DNA of 64,000 nt from Naegleria lovaniensis (Eukaryota; Heterolobosea; Eutetramitea; Acrasida; Naegleriidae): assembly GCF_003324165.1 (NCBI RefSeq), contig NW_025407832.1:490634-554633 (forward strand), written 5' to 3'. The notes under the pieces are model-generated. The model had not been told where the DNA came from. It made no database searches and saw only the letters and a program-made list of their open reading frames with translations. This document shows, piece by piece, positions 18,909 to 32,400 of the stretch (its first letter is position 1; each line of letters opens with the position of its first letter). The translations under genes and the position numbers were made by a program.

Positions 18909-21296
18909 ATGATGAAGGCTGCAAATTCATCGGAGAGTTCAAGTGCTACCCTGTTTCGATATTTGGAAAAGGCTTCACTGGATCACTACTACTCACAATT
19001 GAAATTGAATGGTGTTACTAGTGTGGAAGCATTAGCCCAGCTCTCGGTACAAGATGTGGCCAATAAAGTCGGAGTGGCTAATGGAGCCGATAGAAGAAAG
19101 TTCTTTGAGCTCGTTCAAGTTGCCAAGAAAAGCATCTCTACACCTTCTTCCAATATAACGAATCAACCACAACAAGGGAATTTTGAGAATGAACAAATGG
19201 CCTTGAATAAGTGTCAAGCGCTAGACTTGAACCCTAAGAATCAGTTACCTTCTCTCTATAATAATAACATGATCAATGATGATGATAAGGAAAATTATGG
19301 TGGCAGCAATGAGGAAGCTTTGTATGATTGGGATGCTGCCGTTAACAATGTTGACAATCACTATGATGCTTTTGAGGTTCATCAGGTAAATCAAAACAAC
19401 AACATTAATAGTAACAATAATAACGTCAAACGACCAGCGTCAGCAGCTCAACCTCAATACGTACCTCCAAAAGTTCACACTCTTCAACAGATTATGCAAC
19501 AAAATCTCAGCCCTCAACAAGCCCAAAAGCTCAAACCAAAGGTTGTAGAAAAGAAACCGCCAACTGTAATCAGTAACAAACCCCAAAATGTGCCACAACA
19601 ACAACAACCACTTGTTCGGGAAGTGGCAAATATTGTCGGTAAACAGGATGCAAATGTTGCCGCCAAGCCAAGGCAACGATCTAATATTGTAGTTGCTGTT
19701 CGTAAAAGACCTCTCAATGAAAACGAAAGAAATAGAAATGAGACTGATATTTTAGAAGTTTGCAATAATTACGAACTTGTGATACATGAACCAAAGCAAA
19801 AAGTTGATCTCACCAAATATGTAGAAAAGCACCAATTCTGCTTTGATGAAGTTTTTGATGAATATTGTGACAACAATGAAGTCTACAACAAGACTGCTAG
19901 GCCTCTTGTTGACCATATTTTCAATAAGGGTAAAGCAACTTGCTTTGCTTACGGACAAACAGGAAGTGGTAAAACAGTATGTATCAATTTTTTGTCTATA
20001 CTTTGTATAACACAACGGCTGTAGTTTACAATGATGGGAAGAAATGGAAATAAGGGATTGTACTTACTTGCTGCGCATGACATTTTTAACAGGCTTTCAG
20101 GAGATATGACAGTTTGGATCAGCTTTTATGAAATTTATGGTGGTAAATTGTTTGATCTTTTAAACAATAGAAAGAAAATATTTGCTCGTGAAGACGCAAA
20201 GAATATGGTGGCGATTTGCGGGCTGACTGAAACCAATGTAAATAGTGTGGAAGAATTGATGGGCATCATTGACACTGGATTAAGTATTAGAGCTACCGGA
20301 TCTACTGGTGCAAATGCTGATTCTTCTCGTTCACATGCTATTTTGCAAATAGTTCTCAAGCTCAATGATAAGACCTATGGCAAATTTTCGTTTATTGATC
20401 TTGCAGGATCAGAACGAGGAGCTGACACGAAAAACAGCGATAAACAAACAAGGTTAGAAGGAGCTGACATTAATAAGAGTTTACTTGCTCTGAAGGAGTG
20501 TATTAGATCGTTGGATCGTGGTAAAAGTCACGTTCCATTTAGAGGCAGTAAGCTTACTGAAGTTCTGAAAGATTCATTTATTGGAAACTCAAAGACTGTA
20601 ATGATTGCCAACGTTTCTCCTTCCTCGTCATCTTGTGAACACAGCTTGAATACTCTTAGATATGCAGACAGAGTTAAGGAGTTAAGAAAAGACGCTATCA
20701 AAGATAAACTGATACAAGCCAACAAACAAGGAAAGCAAGACATTCAACCTTCTCCTACTCCTTACGACAATCCAATTATTCAACCACAACAAGGTAGAAA
20801 CTACCAAATGGAAGAGCAGGACGACGAAGATATTCAAATGGAGGACGAAAAAATTGACTATGACAGAGCGTACGACAAGCAAGATTACGAAGTTTCTGAT
20901 AATGTTGTGGATGACGATATAGATGAAGATTTCGAAGATACAGATATGATTCAAGATAATGAAGTTGTGCTTCCACCTCATTTCCAAGATGTTGGAGAAG
21001 CAGAACTTGAACGAGCCCATGAGGAATTAATAAGTAAGATCTTAGATGAAGAAGAAGAGGTTATTGCTCAACACAGAGAACACATTGATGATATCATGGA
21101 ACTCATGAAACAAGAAATGGAACTTTTAAATGATGTAGACCAACCTCAATCAACAATAGACAAGTATGTCACAAGCTTGGATTGTATTCTCGTTCGAAAA
21201 ATTCAAGCCATTAAGAGCCTTCGAAACAAACTTGCCGAATTCAAGCAACATTTGAGGGAGGAAGAAATTTTGAGTAGGAGTTTTCAATTAAATTAA
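18909..21296 (+). CDS. Kinesin-13 with N-terminal SAM-like domain
   Basis: Two exons, 18909-19976 and 20025-21296 (779 aa); the 48-bp intron lies just after the P-loop. A SAM-like domain occupies about residues 10-75 ([20 protein letters not shown]). A disordered Asn/Gln-rich stretch follows. The motor starts [16 protein letters not shown] and contains [14 protein letters not shown], the KVD finger specific to kinesin-13. It also has [23 protein letters not shown] (switch I), DLAGSERG (switch II) and [11 protein letters not shown]. An acidic region and a C-terminal coiled coil end the protein. Kinesin-13s do not walk; they depolymerise microtubule ends at spindle poles, kinetochores and cilia using ATP. 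A second in-frame ATG immediately follows the first. Confidence 0.92.
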
Positions 21297-21330
21297 GTAT
21301 TCTTAAGTGGATAAAGCATACAATGATATT

Positions 21331-23407
21331 TTATTGCTCTTCGGTTTTCTGTTGATTTCTATACATTTCTCTATACTCTAAAATCTTCTTCTTTGAGAAG
21401 TTTCTGATACCAAAGCTTTTCTTGATTAAATGGCGACAATCGAACATCTTGAGCGCATGGTCTTTGGTTGCTGTGTAAATTGCCTGGAAGTCGTTACTCT
21501 TCATTAAATCTTTTTCAATAAGGCTCAAGTAAGCAATGGCAATACGATACAGGATCTTGTAGTTTTCATGAAGGAAACAATCCCAAATTCTGAGAGAGGT
21601 TTCAATTGGGAAGGTATTTAAAAAGATACAAAGGAACCAGTTGGGTGACAGCAAAATGAAAAAGTTTGGATCTTGAGCTAGAAGATGTTGCGCCAACTTG
21701 GGAATACGATCCAAGCATAATTTCTGTAATACGAATGATTCAGAATAGACTCCTTGCATCTTGCTATCATATAAATCTGGAGGCAAGTAGCGATCAATAA
21801 TTCTATCGAGTGTGAAGAATGCTTGTTGAACATTCATACCGACGACAAGCATGATACCTGCGAGGAAATTCATTGCTTGACAATATCCAACTTTTGGATT
21901 GTGTAGTGAGTAGAGATATAGAACATTTCTTAAGGCAATTTGGTTGTGTGGGTCCTTATAGAAAGGATGTGTAGGGAATGTTCTGTCTACGTCTTTGCAA
22001 ATACATGAAAAATTCTTGTCTTTTTCTCTTTCTTCTACTGGGATGGATTGTGCTTTTTCCTTCAACTTGTCAAACACGTCCTTATGTGTAAGGAATTGAT
22101 AGTTAGCTCCACTATAAAGTTTAGATCATTGGGTATAAATGAGTTGTCATTGGTTAAACTTCATGACATCATCCAAAAATACGTACCTGATGATGTACCA
22201 CATCACAGCCCTGTACTCCATTGGAATACCTTTTCTAACAAGCTTTTTAAATTCATTTGATTCTTCAATAAAGTGGAAAATACGCTGTTGCTCATATTCT
22301 TCCAATGTTGTAAAACCGTTTGGCCCGATGTTGTGTTTTTTGATAAATTCCTTCCACCTATTTCTCTGTCTATTAATTTTCTTGTCATTGAAATCTCGTT
22401 GTTTTTCGAAAAGAGGCTTCAACAGTTTAGTCATTTCTTCATCTTCTCCAACCTCAAACCCGTAATTTTCCAAATATTTCATAGAAATTTCAACTGGTTT
22501 GGTATCAAGAATATCTAAATCTAAACTCTTGCTCACCACTCCAATTGTTCCATTTGTAAAATCTTTTTGTTCTACTTCAACATTCACTACTGCAGCAACC
22601 ACTGTTTGGCTTTCATTACCCACAACACTGCTGACTGAGGCAGTAGATGGTGTAGCTCCATTCTTCTCTGTGTCTGTTGTTGGAGGTACTGTTGTTGTTG
22701 ATTCTACGGTGCCATGTATTGGAACCGTTTCAACGTTGTTTGTAGTAATTGTTTCCGAAGGTGCTGTTGTTTGTGGCTCACTAGAGACAGGGACTCCATT
22801 TCCGTTTTGATGATGATTTTGTTCTTGCTCAGAAGAGCTTGGAGTTGGCTTTTGTTCCTTGTTATCTTCTTCATCACTGCTCGATAAATGATCACCAGCA
22901 TCATGAATAGGCTCATCTTCATCTAGCTTGAATGTTCCGTCAATAATACTCTGTTTTTGCTTTTCATAATCATCATCGGAGAGAAGATTTTCTCTATGGA
23001 ATTTAGAAAGGAGTTCCAGCTGCTCCTTTTGCTCTTTGGAGAGTCCTGTAAAGGTGGAAGATTATAGGAGCACAGAGGTGATGATTGGTTATGGGAATGA
23101 GATGATTACAATGTTGTTGTTATTCAGCAAGCAAATTTATGAGGGAATAGATGAACAATAAGTAAACTAAACTTATGACCTACCAAAGTGCTCGACCGGA
23201 TTATCCTGTTTTCATGGAGAATTTATCACGATGATGATGATAATAAAGTCAATAGGTTTGATGGTGATTGTATCAATTATCCAAAAGCCATACAACAATC
23301 ACAATAAAAATTTAAACAATCAAAAGATAATTATTCAGCACCACACAAATCATCATTATCGTTCTTTATCGCCTCGTACTGACACATACCATCGTGGTTG
23401 GAATCAT
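21331..23407 (-). CDS. TBC-domain Rab GTPase-activating protein
   Basis: Four exons: 23407-23390, 23205-23184, 23045-22187 and 22111-21331 (559 aa). The first two coding exons are only 18 and 22 nt. They encode MIPTTM and DNPVEHFG and rest on good splice sites and frame alone. The N-terminal half is acidic and Thr/Ser-rich. The TBC domain fills about residues 245-500: RKGIPMEYRAVMWYIISGA, then CKDVDRTFPTHPFY with the IxxDxxR arginine finger, then VGYCQAMNFLAG with the glutamine finger (Ala replaces the usual Gly). Both catalytic fingers are present, so it should stimulate GTP hydrolysis by a Rab; which one is unknown. It converges with kinesin-13 34 bp away. Confidence 0.85.
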
Positions 23408-23498
23408 TTTTTTTCATAAATGGTCAACAAATTTCCCCAACGTTTCTTTTCGCAAAATTGCCAAACAGGACAGTAGTTCGCCTGTAATGAAGAGTTTA

Positions 23499-26400
23499 TT
23501 ACACTTGTTCTGCGGCTGTTAAATTAATCAATTCAAAGTATTGTCGTAAGGCATCAGCAAGAACTTCTGGAAGGGTTTGAATATCTCTCAAAATAATGTA
23601 GTAAGGGAATGGGAATTTCTCAATGTAGTAACTGAAGGTGAGAGGTTGTTTTGGATCATTGGTCGAGTTAATACTCTTCACTTCGAGAATGGATTCTTTT
23701 GGATTTGGATTGTCAATAAGAATAAAGACAAACAAAATCTTCTTCTCTTGTCCTTCTCGTACGAGCTTGACAATTCGATCTCTTTCTAACATACGTCCAT
23801 CTGAAATGATAAAGGCAAGTTGATATTGTTCAGAGTTGTTAGAGAATTCCAAAGACTTGTAATTTTCCATGAGTTGAATGGTATCTGAGAGGAAGGATAC
23901 AATTTGAGTTTGGTTTTGTTTGAATGTAAATTGAGAAAGAATTTCAGCTCCAGTTTCATCGGTAAATGGTTTTTCAAATGGATGAAGAAGTTTCATCTTT
24001 TCACCAAAACTAACAACACCAAGTTGTCCGACTTCTAATTGAGCCATAGCTCTAGAGATTAAAGTTAACGCTTCACAAGCCATTTGACCTGCATGATTGT
24101 CAGCCATGGACTTGGAGTCATCAATGGCAAGCAAAATTTGATATTGTCTCTTGTTTGGTTTAGTTCTACGAAGCCAAATCTTATCCTTTCTAAATTGACT
24201 GGCAATATAAGGAATAATCTTCTTCATGTTAATTCTTTTACCTGTCTTGTAGTCTCCTTTGAGTTTAGTGGCAAGTGTTGGTTCAAGAATGAGTCTCAAT
24301 TGTTCACACAATTCTTGTGAGAGACTGGAAGTTAACATGTCGAATTTCTTCCAAATCTCCTTTGAGTTATTGACATTATCTTCATTATTTCTCCAATCGT
24401 TGAGAGAGGTTTCAAGCTCTTCTCTCATTCTCTTAATATCATCCATGGTGAGTGGTTTCATTTCTTCTTCTACAAAGTCAATATCCTCTTCCATGGTCTC
24501 TTGTTTTGTGTGAATGGTACTTTCAAAGTTTGTTTGTACAAACTCTGCCTTCTTTGATGGAGGATTGAAATCCAAGTCTTCCATTTCTTCATCTTCATCT
24601 TGTTGTTCATGCATCTTTTTATCCAATTTCGATGAAATGCTTGGTTTAGAGTCTGCATCTTGGCCATCCTCATTCTTCTTCTTATTTTCTTCTCCAAACT
24701 CCTCTTTTTGCTTTTCATCGGTCATCTCTTCATCCTCATCTTCCTCTTCACCATCTTCCATTTCTGGGAATGCCTTGGATTGCTCATCAGTCGCATTGGA
24801 CAAGATTTGATTCTCTTGTTCATCCTTATCTGCATCATTCTCTTCTACAAATTCAAAGGCCTCACTCTTTTCACTATCTTCCTTCTTCTTTTCCTTTTCC
24901 TCCTGTTTGTTTCTTTCGACGAGATTGAGTTTCTTCTTCCAATTTTTCATTGCATCTCCTAAACTTCTGAGAGGGTTTGGATCCATTTGCATTTGACCAG
25001 CTTCTGGCTCCTGTTGAGCATTATCATTAGTACCTTGATCCATGCTCTCTCCCATTTCGTTCTTGTTGGTATCTTTACCACTTTCCTCTGCATTGTTGTT
25101 TTTCTTTTCTTGTCGTTCTTGTTTATCTTCTGCAGAGTCATCTTGAATTTCAGAAGCTTTACCTGCGGTTTGCTTGACACCGAAGGGTGTTTCTTTGAGA
25201 TCGGCATTATCTGCTTCTTCTTCGGCGGCGTGAGCCTTTTCATTGTCTTCTTCCTCATTCTCTTTTTCACCTTCCTCATCTTTTTCGCCTTCCTCGTCTT
25301 TTTCTTTCTTATTTTCAGATTCAAGAGTTGGATCAATGGCGTCTTGATCCTCTTCATCTTGACCAGAAATATTTTGATCTTCAGGAGCAATATCTTCAGT
25401 GTCGACTTGTTCATCAATTTCCTCGTCTTTCTTCTTTTTGAGATCTTCATCCATTTCATCTCCATCCTGTTGGTTTTCATCATGGTCATCGTCACCTTCT
25501 CCATCTTGCTCCTTGTTATCCTCAGGTTCTTCATTGTTTTCCTGTTCATCTTCAGAGATTTCTAAATCATCGAGTTGCATTTGATCATTCTTATCTTGAT
25601 GGTCAGCATCTTCGCCATCTTCTTGCTCATGGTCATCTTTGAGTTCATCGCCAAACTTATCGTCCATGTTATCTTCAAACTCTTCTTGCTCAACTGCCTC
25701 TTCATCATCTTCATATTCCATGGGTTTATCATCTTTCTTTTGCTTGTCTTGTTTGGTATCAAGACCTTGATCGTCTGTTTCTTCTTCTTGTGCTTTAAGC
25801 TCTGAATCTTGTTGTTGAGGTTTTTCAGACTTGTCACTGCCTTCCTCAGTCTTATCATCTCGATCTTTTTCATTCTCATCCCACAACTTGTCATCGAGCT
25901 GTTCTTTATTGGGATCATCTTCATCAATCTCACCCATTTCTTTGTTTTCATCGTCTTCATTATTGTTGTCTTCATCATCATCCTCTTCTTGTTCATCCAT
26001 TTCATCTTTTTCTGCTTCAAAGTCACCTTCCATTTCAATGGCGTTTTCATTCTGTTCCAAGTCCTTGTTGCCATCTTGCTGTTTCTTGTCTTTCTCATTG
26101 AGTAGTTGATCCTCATTATCAATTTGATCACTCACATCATTGATACCTTCTCCATCATCCATACCAGTACCAGAGCTAAACTCTACGCCATCCGATTGTC
26201 CTTCACCCTCAGTTTCGTCATCTTTACCACAAAAACCTTGTTTGAATAGAGTAGTAAAGATATTGAGTAAAATAAATGTCAATTTGGATATGCTCTTATG
26301 GTAATAAACCATTGGGACTTTGATCGTATCGACAATAATATCCAGACGGTGCAACAGAGGAGTAAGGTTACCGAGTATTTCACTCAAGCTATTGACAATG

Positions 26401-29400
26401 GATGGATTTCGATCCTCTCGCTTACTGTAGGTGGTGATCGTGTGAATCATCTCTTGGAGGTCATTGTTAATCTTGGTCATTCCATTGGTGATGGCTTGAC
26501 AACACTTCTCAATATGCTCCTCCAATCTGGCAATGGAATTATTCTTGCTCAAGAATGATAGGGAGAAATTGGTGGCGTCTTGATCTTCTTCTTTTGTGTG
26601 CTCTTCTGTGGCTGTTTTGACTACTTCCTCATATTTGGCTTGTTCCTCAGCGCTTGCCTTGATTAAGTCTTGAGTGATCAATTGAATGAACTTGACAGCA
26701 TGTTTGTACTTGTTGGCAAACTCTTTCACAATAGACATGTCTTGACTTGGTTGTTGTGATGACTCGTTACAAGTGGCCATCTCAAACACAGATTTTACAG
26801 AATCAAATTCCAAAAGTAAATGATTCAATTCGGGTGACTTGGGGAGAGTGGAGGTTTCCTCGATGAAGGCACTCAAAACAGTTTTGACCTTGTCCAACGT
26901 TGTGAGATTTTCTGAGAGCTCTTTCAAATCTGTGGAACTGAAAATCCTAGTCCTGTTCATCACAGAAGCTACTGTATCCATTGCCCGATCAATTAATTGC
27001 TTGGCTTCATTCAGGGTCTTGAGAGGTTTGTTATATTGATCGTCATGCTTTGAGAGAGCAGTGTAGAGAGAATGAATTTGATAAATCAACTCGTACAATT
27101 TGAATACATAGTCTGCTTGAGTAGCAACTGCTTTTTCTGAGCTACCTTGTGAAATTAATACATGCTGGCCATTGGAGGATTCAATGGATTGTCTCACATG
27201 GTCCAAAGTAGAATAGAGTGATTTGTTAGATTTTTGGCAATCCTCAATTTGACTCAAATATCTTCTATGTTTGAGAGTTAAGAAGAACAAGTTGTCAGGA
27301 TAACCTCTCATCTTTGTCTTTTGACTCTTGATATCTTCTGCTAACTCTCCTTCATAGGCGACTCTAAAGTTTTGAATACTAAAAATATTCTTGTAGAAAT
27401 ATTCATCAGCCTTATTGAATTCATCCTTCACATCCTTTGAATCAAAAGAAAGAGTAAGGGAGACCGATGGAATCAGGAAAACCTTGTCCATAGTGGTTTC
27501 TGTTGCAACTCCCTTCTTGAGATAAGACACTCCCATTTCTTTGAGCTCGGTTAAGAGTGAGACGAGTGCTCTCAATTTCATACTTTTTGATGAATTCTCC
27601 TTATTCAACGATTGAGTTTGTTCAATAATTTCTGTACTCAAATCTTCAATATTGTTCACCACTGCATCATACTCTTTAGAAAGAGAGGTCTTGAGGACAT
27701 GACTCACAAAGTTCTTACCAACCAAATCATGTATCACTGGTAGACGATCAATCATATTCTTTGATGTGGACTCGTCAAGGAATTCAGTCTCAATAGTCTT
27801 CATCAATTGCTTGTCCTTCTTTGTGAAGGAAACCAAATTCTTGATGGCTTCATCAGAGTGAACGACACTCTTGGTCTTGTTTAAATATCTTTGAATCACG
27901 TCATTAGGTTCAACAGAGTCATTGAGTTGCTTCTTTTTAGACTTTTTCTTTGTTTTCTTGTCCTTGACTTGTAGAGTTTCAGTGGCCGCAGCGAGTTCAT
28001 CATACTTATCCCACAAGTCTCTTGCTTGTTTCACCAAAACTTCACCAAAACCTTTTGAGAATTTGGCAAGAGCTCTTCTCGACTTCTTGGTTGTGAATCG
28101 AATGGCATCAATGTTGACATCTTCCCACTTGGTCAATGTAATGAAATCTCGCAGTTTTTCTTCGAGTGGTTTCTTCTCTTGTTCCAGTCTCTCCATGAGT
28201 TTTGGAATGAATTGAGAGTAATATCTGTACATGTTGTGAATAATATCTCTAATCTTGGTTCTAGTTTCAATGTCCTCACAGTACTTTCTCTCAATTTCAG
28301 CCGTCAAATGTTGATTAAAGTTGTTGAGCAAACCGAGACGATATTCGAAATCACCAATAGTAGATGTTCTAATAAAATCGTCACAAATACTGAAGAACTC
28401 TTCAATGGTCTTGTTGATATCTACTTGATTGAAATCGCTATTACAAATCAAAGTGTAGAATCTGAACCACCAATTGATGGATTTGTTCTTATATTCTCTT
28501 GTCTTCAAGTCATAAATTCCCTTCCAATTTTCCAACTCCATTCTTCTCCATCGAACAATGAGAGCTGAAAGCTTTCTAATTTCTTCCTTCAATGAGTTGA
28601 CGTGTGCAGTGAGATATTCTTCCCATTCTCCTGCCTTAATCAAAAGCAATTCTAATCCAGTCAAAATCTTAATAATAGGACTAGTAATAGGTTGGTTCAA
28701 AATATGTTCAATAATTTTAACCATCTCTACGAGCACTGGATGTCCCTTCTGCTCCTCAGTGCTATATTTCTTAATGAGGAAGTTCAATCGTTGAAGCATG
28801 CTGAAAAGAGTACTAAAAGCTAGAGTTATTTCTGGAATATTTGGATCGGTATACACTTCGCTGTATGCTTTTAACTTGGCTTCCTTTGAATGATCTACTT
28901 TGACCCATAAATTGTTGAGAGCTCGACTTCCAAACAACACCAAAGGTAAATAGCCTGAAGATTTCATATCAATTTGATACTTTCCATTCAAGGTGTTAAT
29001 GATATGAACAGCTACATTGAAAGACTCATCAAACATTTTGTTTCTAATATTCTCAATTACTTGAACGGGTCTTCCATTACGGTTCAAAGCAGCTCCGCTC
29101 AATGAAATAAAACTGAAAATGTCTTTGTGTGTTTCAACGAGATAATCAATCTCCTTCTCGTCATGAATGACCTTATTCACTTTTTCTAACAGTGACATTT
29201 CAGAGTTTAAGGATTCTCTCTTTTCACCAAGATTTTGTTTCAACGCGTGTTGTTCTGGCTTTTCAACAAAGACCGAATAATCTTCGGCATAGGTTGGGAA
29301 CATGGATTCCATTTCTTCCTCTAATATCTCTTCATCCGTTTCAATGACCGTCTTCTTCTCTCGGAATTTATAGAAACTGTCCTCTTCTTGCTTTTTCTTT

Positions 29401-32400
29401 TCTAATTCATCTTCCACAGTTTCAAATACGTTTGAATACATGGAGAACACTTGATTCAATAATGTAAGATTTTCAATGGTTTTCTCTTGACTTGAGGTTT
29501 GAGAAACAGTAATTAACAGACATCTAGACATGAGGACACGAAGTACTTTGGTTGCTGTTTCATATTGCTTGCATTTGAGATGTACAGTTGGAGAGTTCTC
29601 AATGGATTTTAACCATTTACGAACAACTTCCAAGTCCGATTCAATGGTCTGCACCGAGTTACATGAAGGGAAGGAAAGCAAATGATTCAGAATTTGATTC
29701 ACAGTATTTTGTTCAGTCTTGTCTTTCTGTGCAAGAGATCCGTAACACAACAATCTCAAGCCATACTTGATATGGTAGGCACATGAAGCAAATGGAATTG
29801 CCAAATCTTCAAAGCCAAATTCATTCTTCAAAATCTTAGTCTTGATTAAACTTTGAGTATTGGATTGATAGGAATCTTCTTTGGTGATTAGTTCGACTTG
29901 TTCGTTTTCTTCAGTGTTGCTACTGTCATTGCTTCTTTCGAAATATTTCAACAAGTTATTGGAGAGAGTTCGTAAGACTTCTTGTTGATCGACTAGAGTC
30001 TTCATTTCGCGATACAAGTCAATGAAAGAAATTGTGGATGGTCTGTGAATGACCTTTGGAGTGATTTTGTCCATCATGACTTGAATGTGAGACAAATCTT
30101 GTTCAATCTTGCTTGTGATGAAGCTGTTATCGCTTCCAGTAATGAATTTTTCAATGGAAGTGATTACTTGAAGCTTGTTATTCAGCATGTCCACATCTTC
30201 CTTCAAATGTTTGTCATAAATTGCATATTTGAGAGTTGGATCCAAGGCATTGGCAGGAATAAACAATGACATACGAAGTTCGCCCAATTTGAGCCATGCC
30301 AAACCACGATTAACAAGATCCTTATTTTTGTCTGACTCTTTGATGCAAATAAGCTTGCAAATAGAAATAACATCATTCTTCTTGTGTTTGAGTCTGGAAT
30401 CATTTGAACTTTCAAGAATAGTTTCCAAGCTTTTAACATTGATGTCCTTTGTTGTGCATAACGAGTCTGTGAGTTCTATCAGTTCTGCAAGTGCTTGAGA
30501 CGTCAAGGTCTTCTTGAAGCTCAACAAAGTGTCACAGTACAAGTAAGTGAGATTGGACCAATCAATTTCCTCAGCTTGGACATTGTCTACATTGGTGCAA
30601 ATAAATTGAATGACCTTCTTCAGTTGATCAATCTTGATATGTCTAGATCTGATTGGAATGTTTTCCCATCCACTCAACAGCTTCAAGATATGAACAGAGT
30701 TTACGTCTTGGAATAATCTATTTGGTCCAATCAAATCATCTCGTGTCAGACTTTCATCAGATTTGGACACATCAAACATTGAATTGTTATACGTGTTATT
30801 CCACACTCTCTCGTTCCAATAAATATAAACATAATGCAGCAATGCAGGAATGGAAGATGCAAATTGCTTCAATTCTTCCATTGAAAGAGCATCCAAATTT
30901 CCTGCTTTCCATAACAACATTTGATAAGGAACCATATCAAATGGTCCACGAGAACAATTCTCCAAAATGAAGTCAACTAGATGTCTTGACTGGAACACAA
31001 CAGAGTTCAACAGTCGCTTGACCTCTGTGACATCTGTAGAAGCATCCAATCTCTTACAAAGATATCCAATCTTTGAGAATAACATAATGACATTCATTTC
31101 CTTGTGCATACTCTTGTAATCAAAAAGTGGAGAGATCGCCTTTGTCGAATGCAGTGAGGCAGCATTAACACGTTTCTTATCTGGAGCAGTGAATTCAGCA
31201 ATGTCATGGAAAATAGCATCCATCACAAGCTCTTGCTCAGACTTGTTACTCAATTCTTTGTAAGGAGTATGAATATCTTCAGAAAGTTCTTGCTCCTTTG
31301 GCTTTGATTTCTCAAGAAGAGTTGGAACACTTCTCACATAGTGCAACAATTTGTCATAGTCTGGATGTTGAGGATTTTGTTGCAGTAATTTTACAGTGCT
31401 CATTGCTTTGAAAAGGAGTTCTTTGAGTTCTCGACTTTCTGTGTGTGCTGATGTGGATGTCAAAAATTGTTGAATCACATCTTCCAGTTGCTTCAATTCT
31501 TGAGAAACAGAAATAGTTGGCTTTCCACAATTTTTGTACAGGGTATTCTTCTTTCCTGCGCTATTGAAGTTATTAATGACTAAACTATCAATTTCACCCA
31601 TAAATGTACATAATTGTTCGTAAAGCTCGTAAGGAGATTCAGTGTTCTTCTTGGATGGTTTTTTGAGCTTGGGTTTTTTCACTTTCAATTTTAGGAATTC
31701 TTTGGCCAACCAATTCCAATAAATAAAGAATTCTTCAGTTAGCTCTACAGTATGAGAAAGATAGAACCACAATTTGTCTCGACATCTCAACAGAGCTCTG
31801 ACTTCATTCAAATCACACACCGAGTCTTCAATAGACGCATTCATCATGCTGTTCATAAACCCATCAATTTGAGTGAAAAGAGTGTAGAGATGAACTACAA
31901 CTCTGTTTGGAGCTGATCCTCTATACTTTGGATTAATGTGATAATAGTATGAAAGATGAAGCAGTGAGGACTTGTTCTCCACAATAGAACCCGTAAACTC
32001 TCCAGCTATTGCTTGCTCTTCTTCGTACTTTCGTTTTTGTTGAGAGGTTAACAAACTTGCAGCCTCAAATAAATGATTATCTTCATCAGTAACAAGTCCC
32101 AAGTAGACAAGACGAGAGTATAATTGTTGGCTATACTTTAAATTCAGAGGTTGAGAAGCAATGATATCTGCATACTTGCTAGTAACAGCCAAAGAGATAT
32201 CTTTGAACACTTTTTGAATCTTCTTGGAGAAGTCGCTGTTCTTGTGCTTGTTGAGAAGCTCCAATCCTTTTGTGAGCAATTCATCGAGAATTTTGTCAGA
32301 TTTACAAAGTTTGTGAATTCTTTGTAACCATATGGATCTAATATCAATATCCTTGAGAGAGCTCACATCAATAAAGTATTCAAGTGCATATTGCATGTCA

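Noticed and set aside
24660-26131. Long open frames on the plus strand and in another minus frame across the acidic region of midasin
   Set aside because: They are by-products of the Asp/Glu-rich codons (poly Phe/Leu/Ser or Met/Lys-rich translations) and have no start context or domain.
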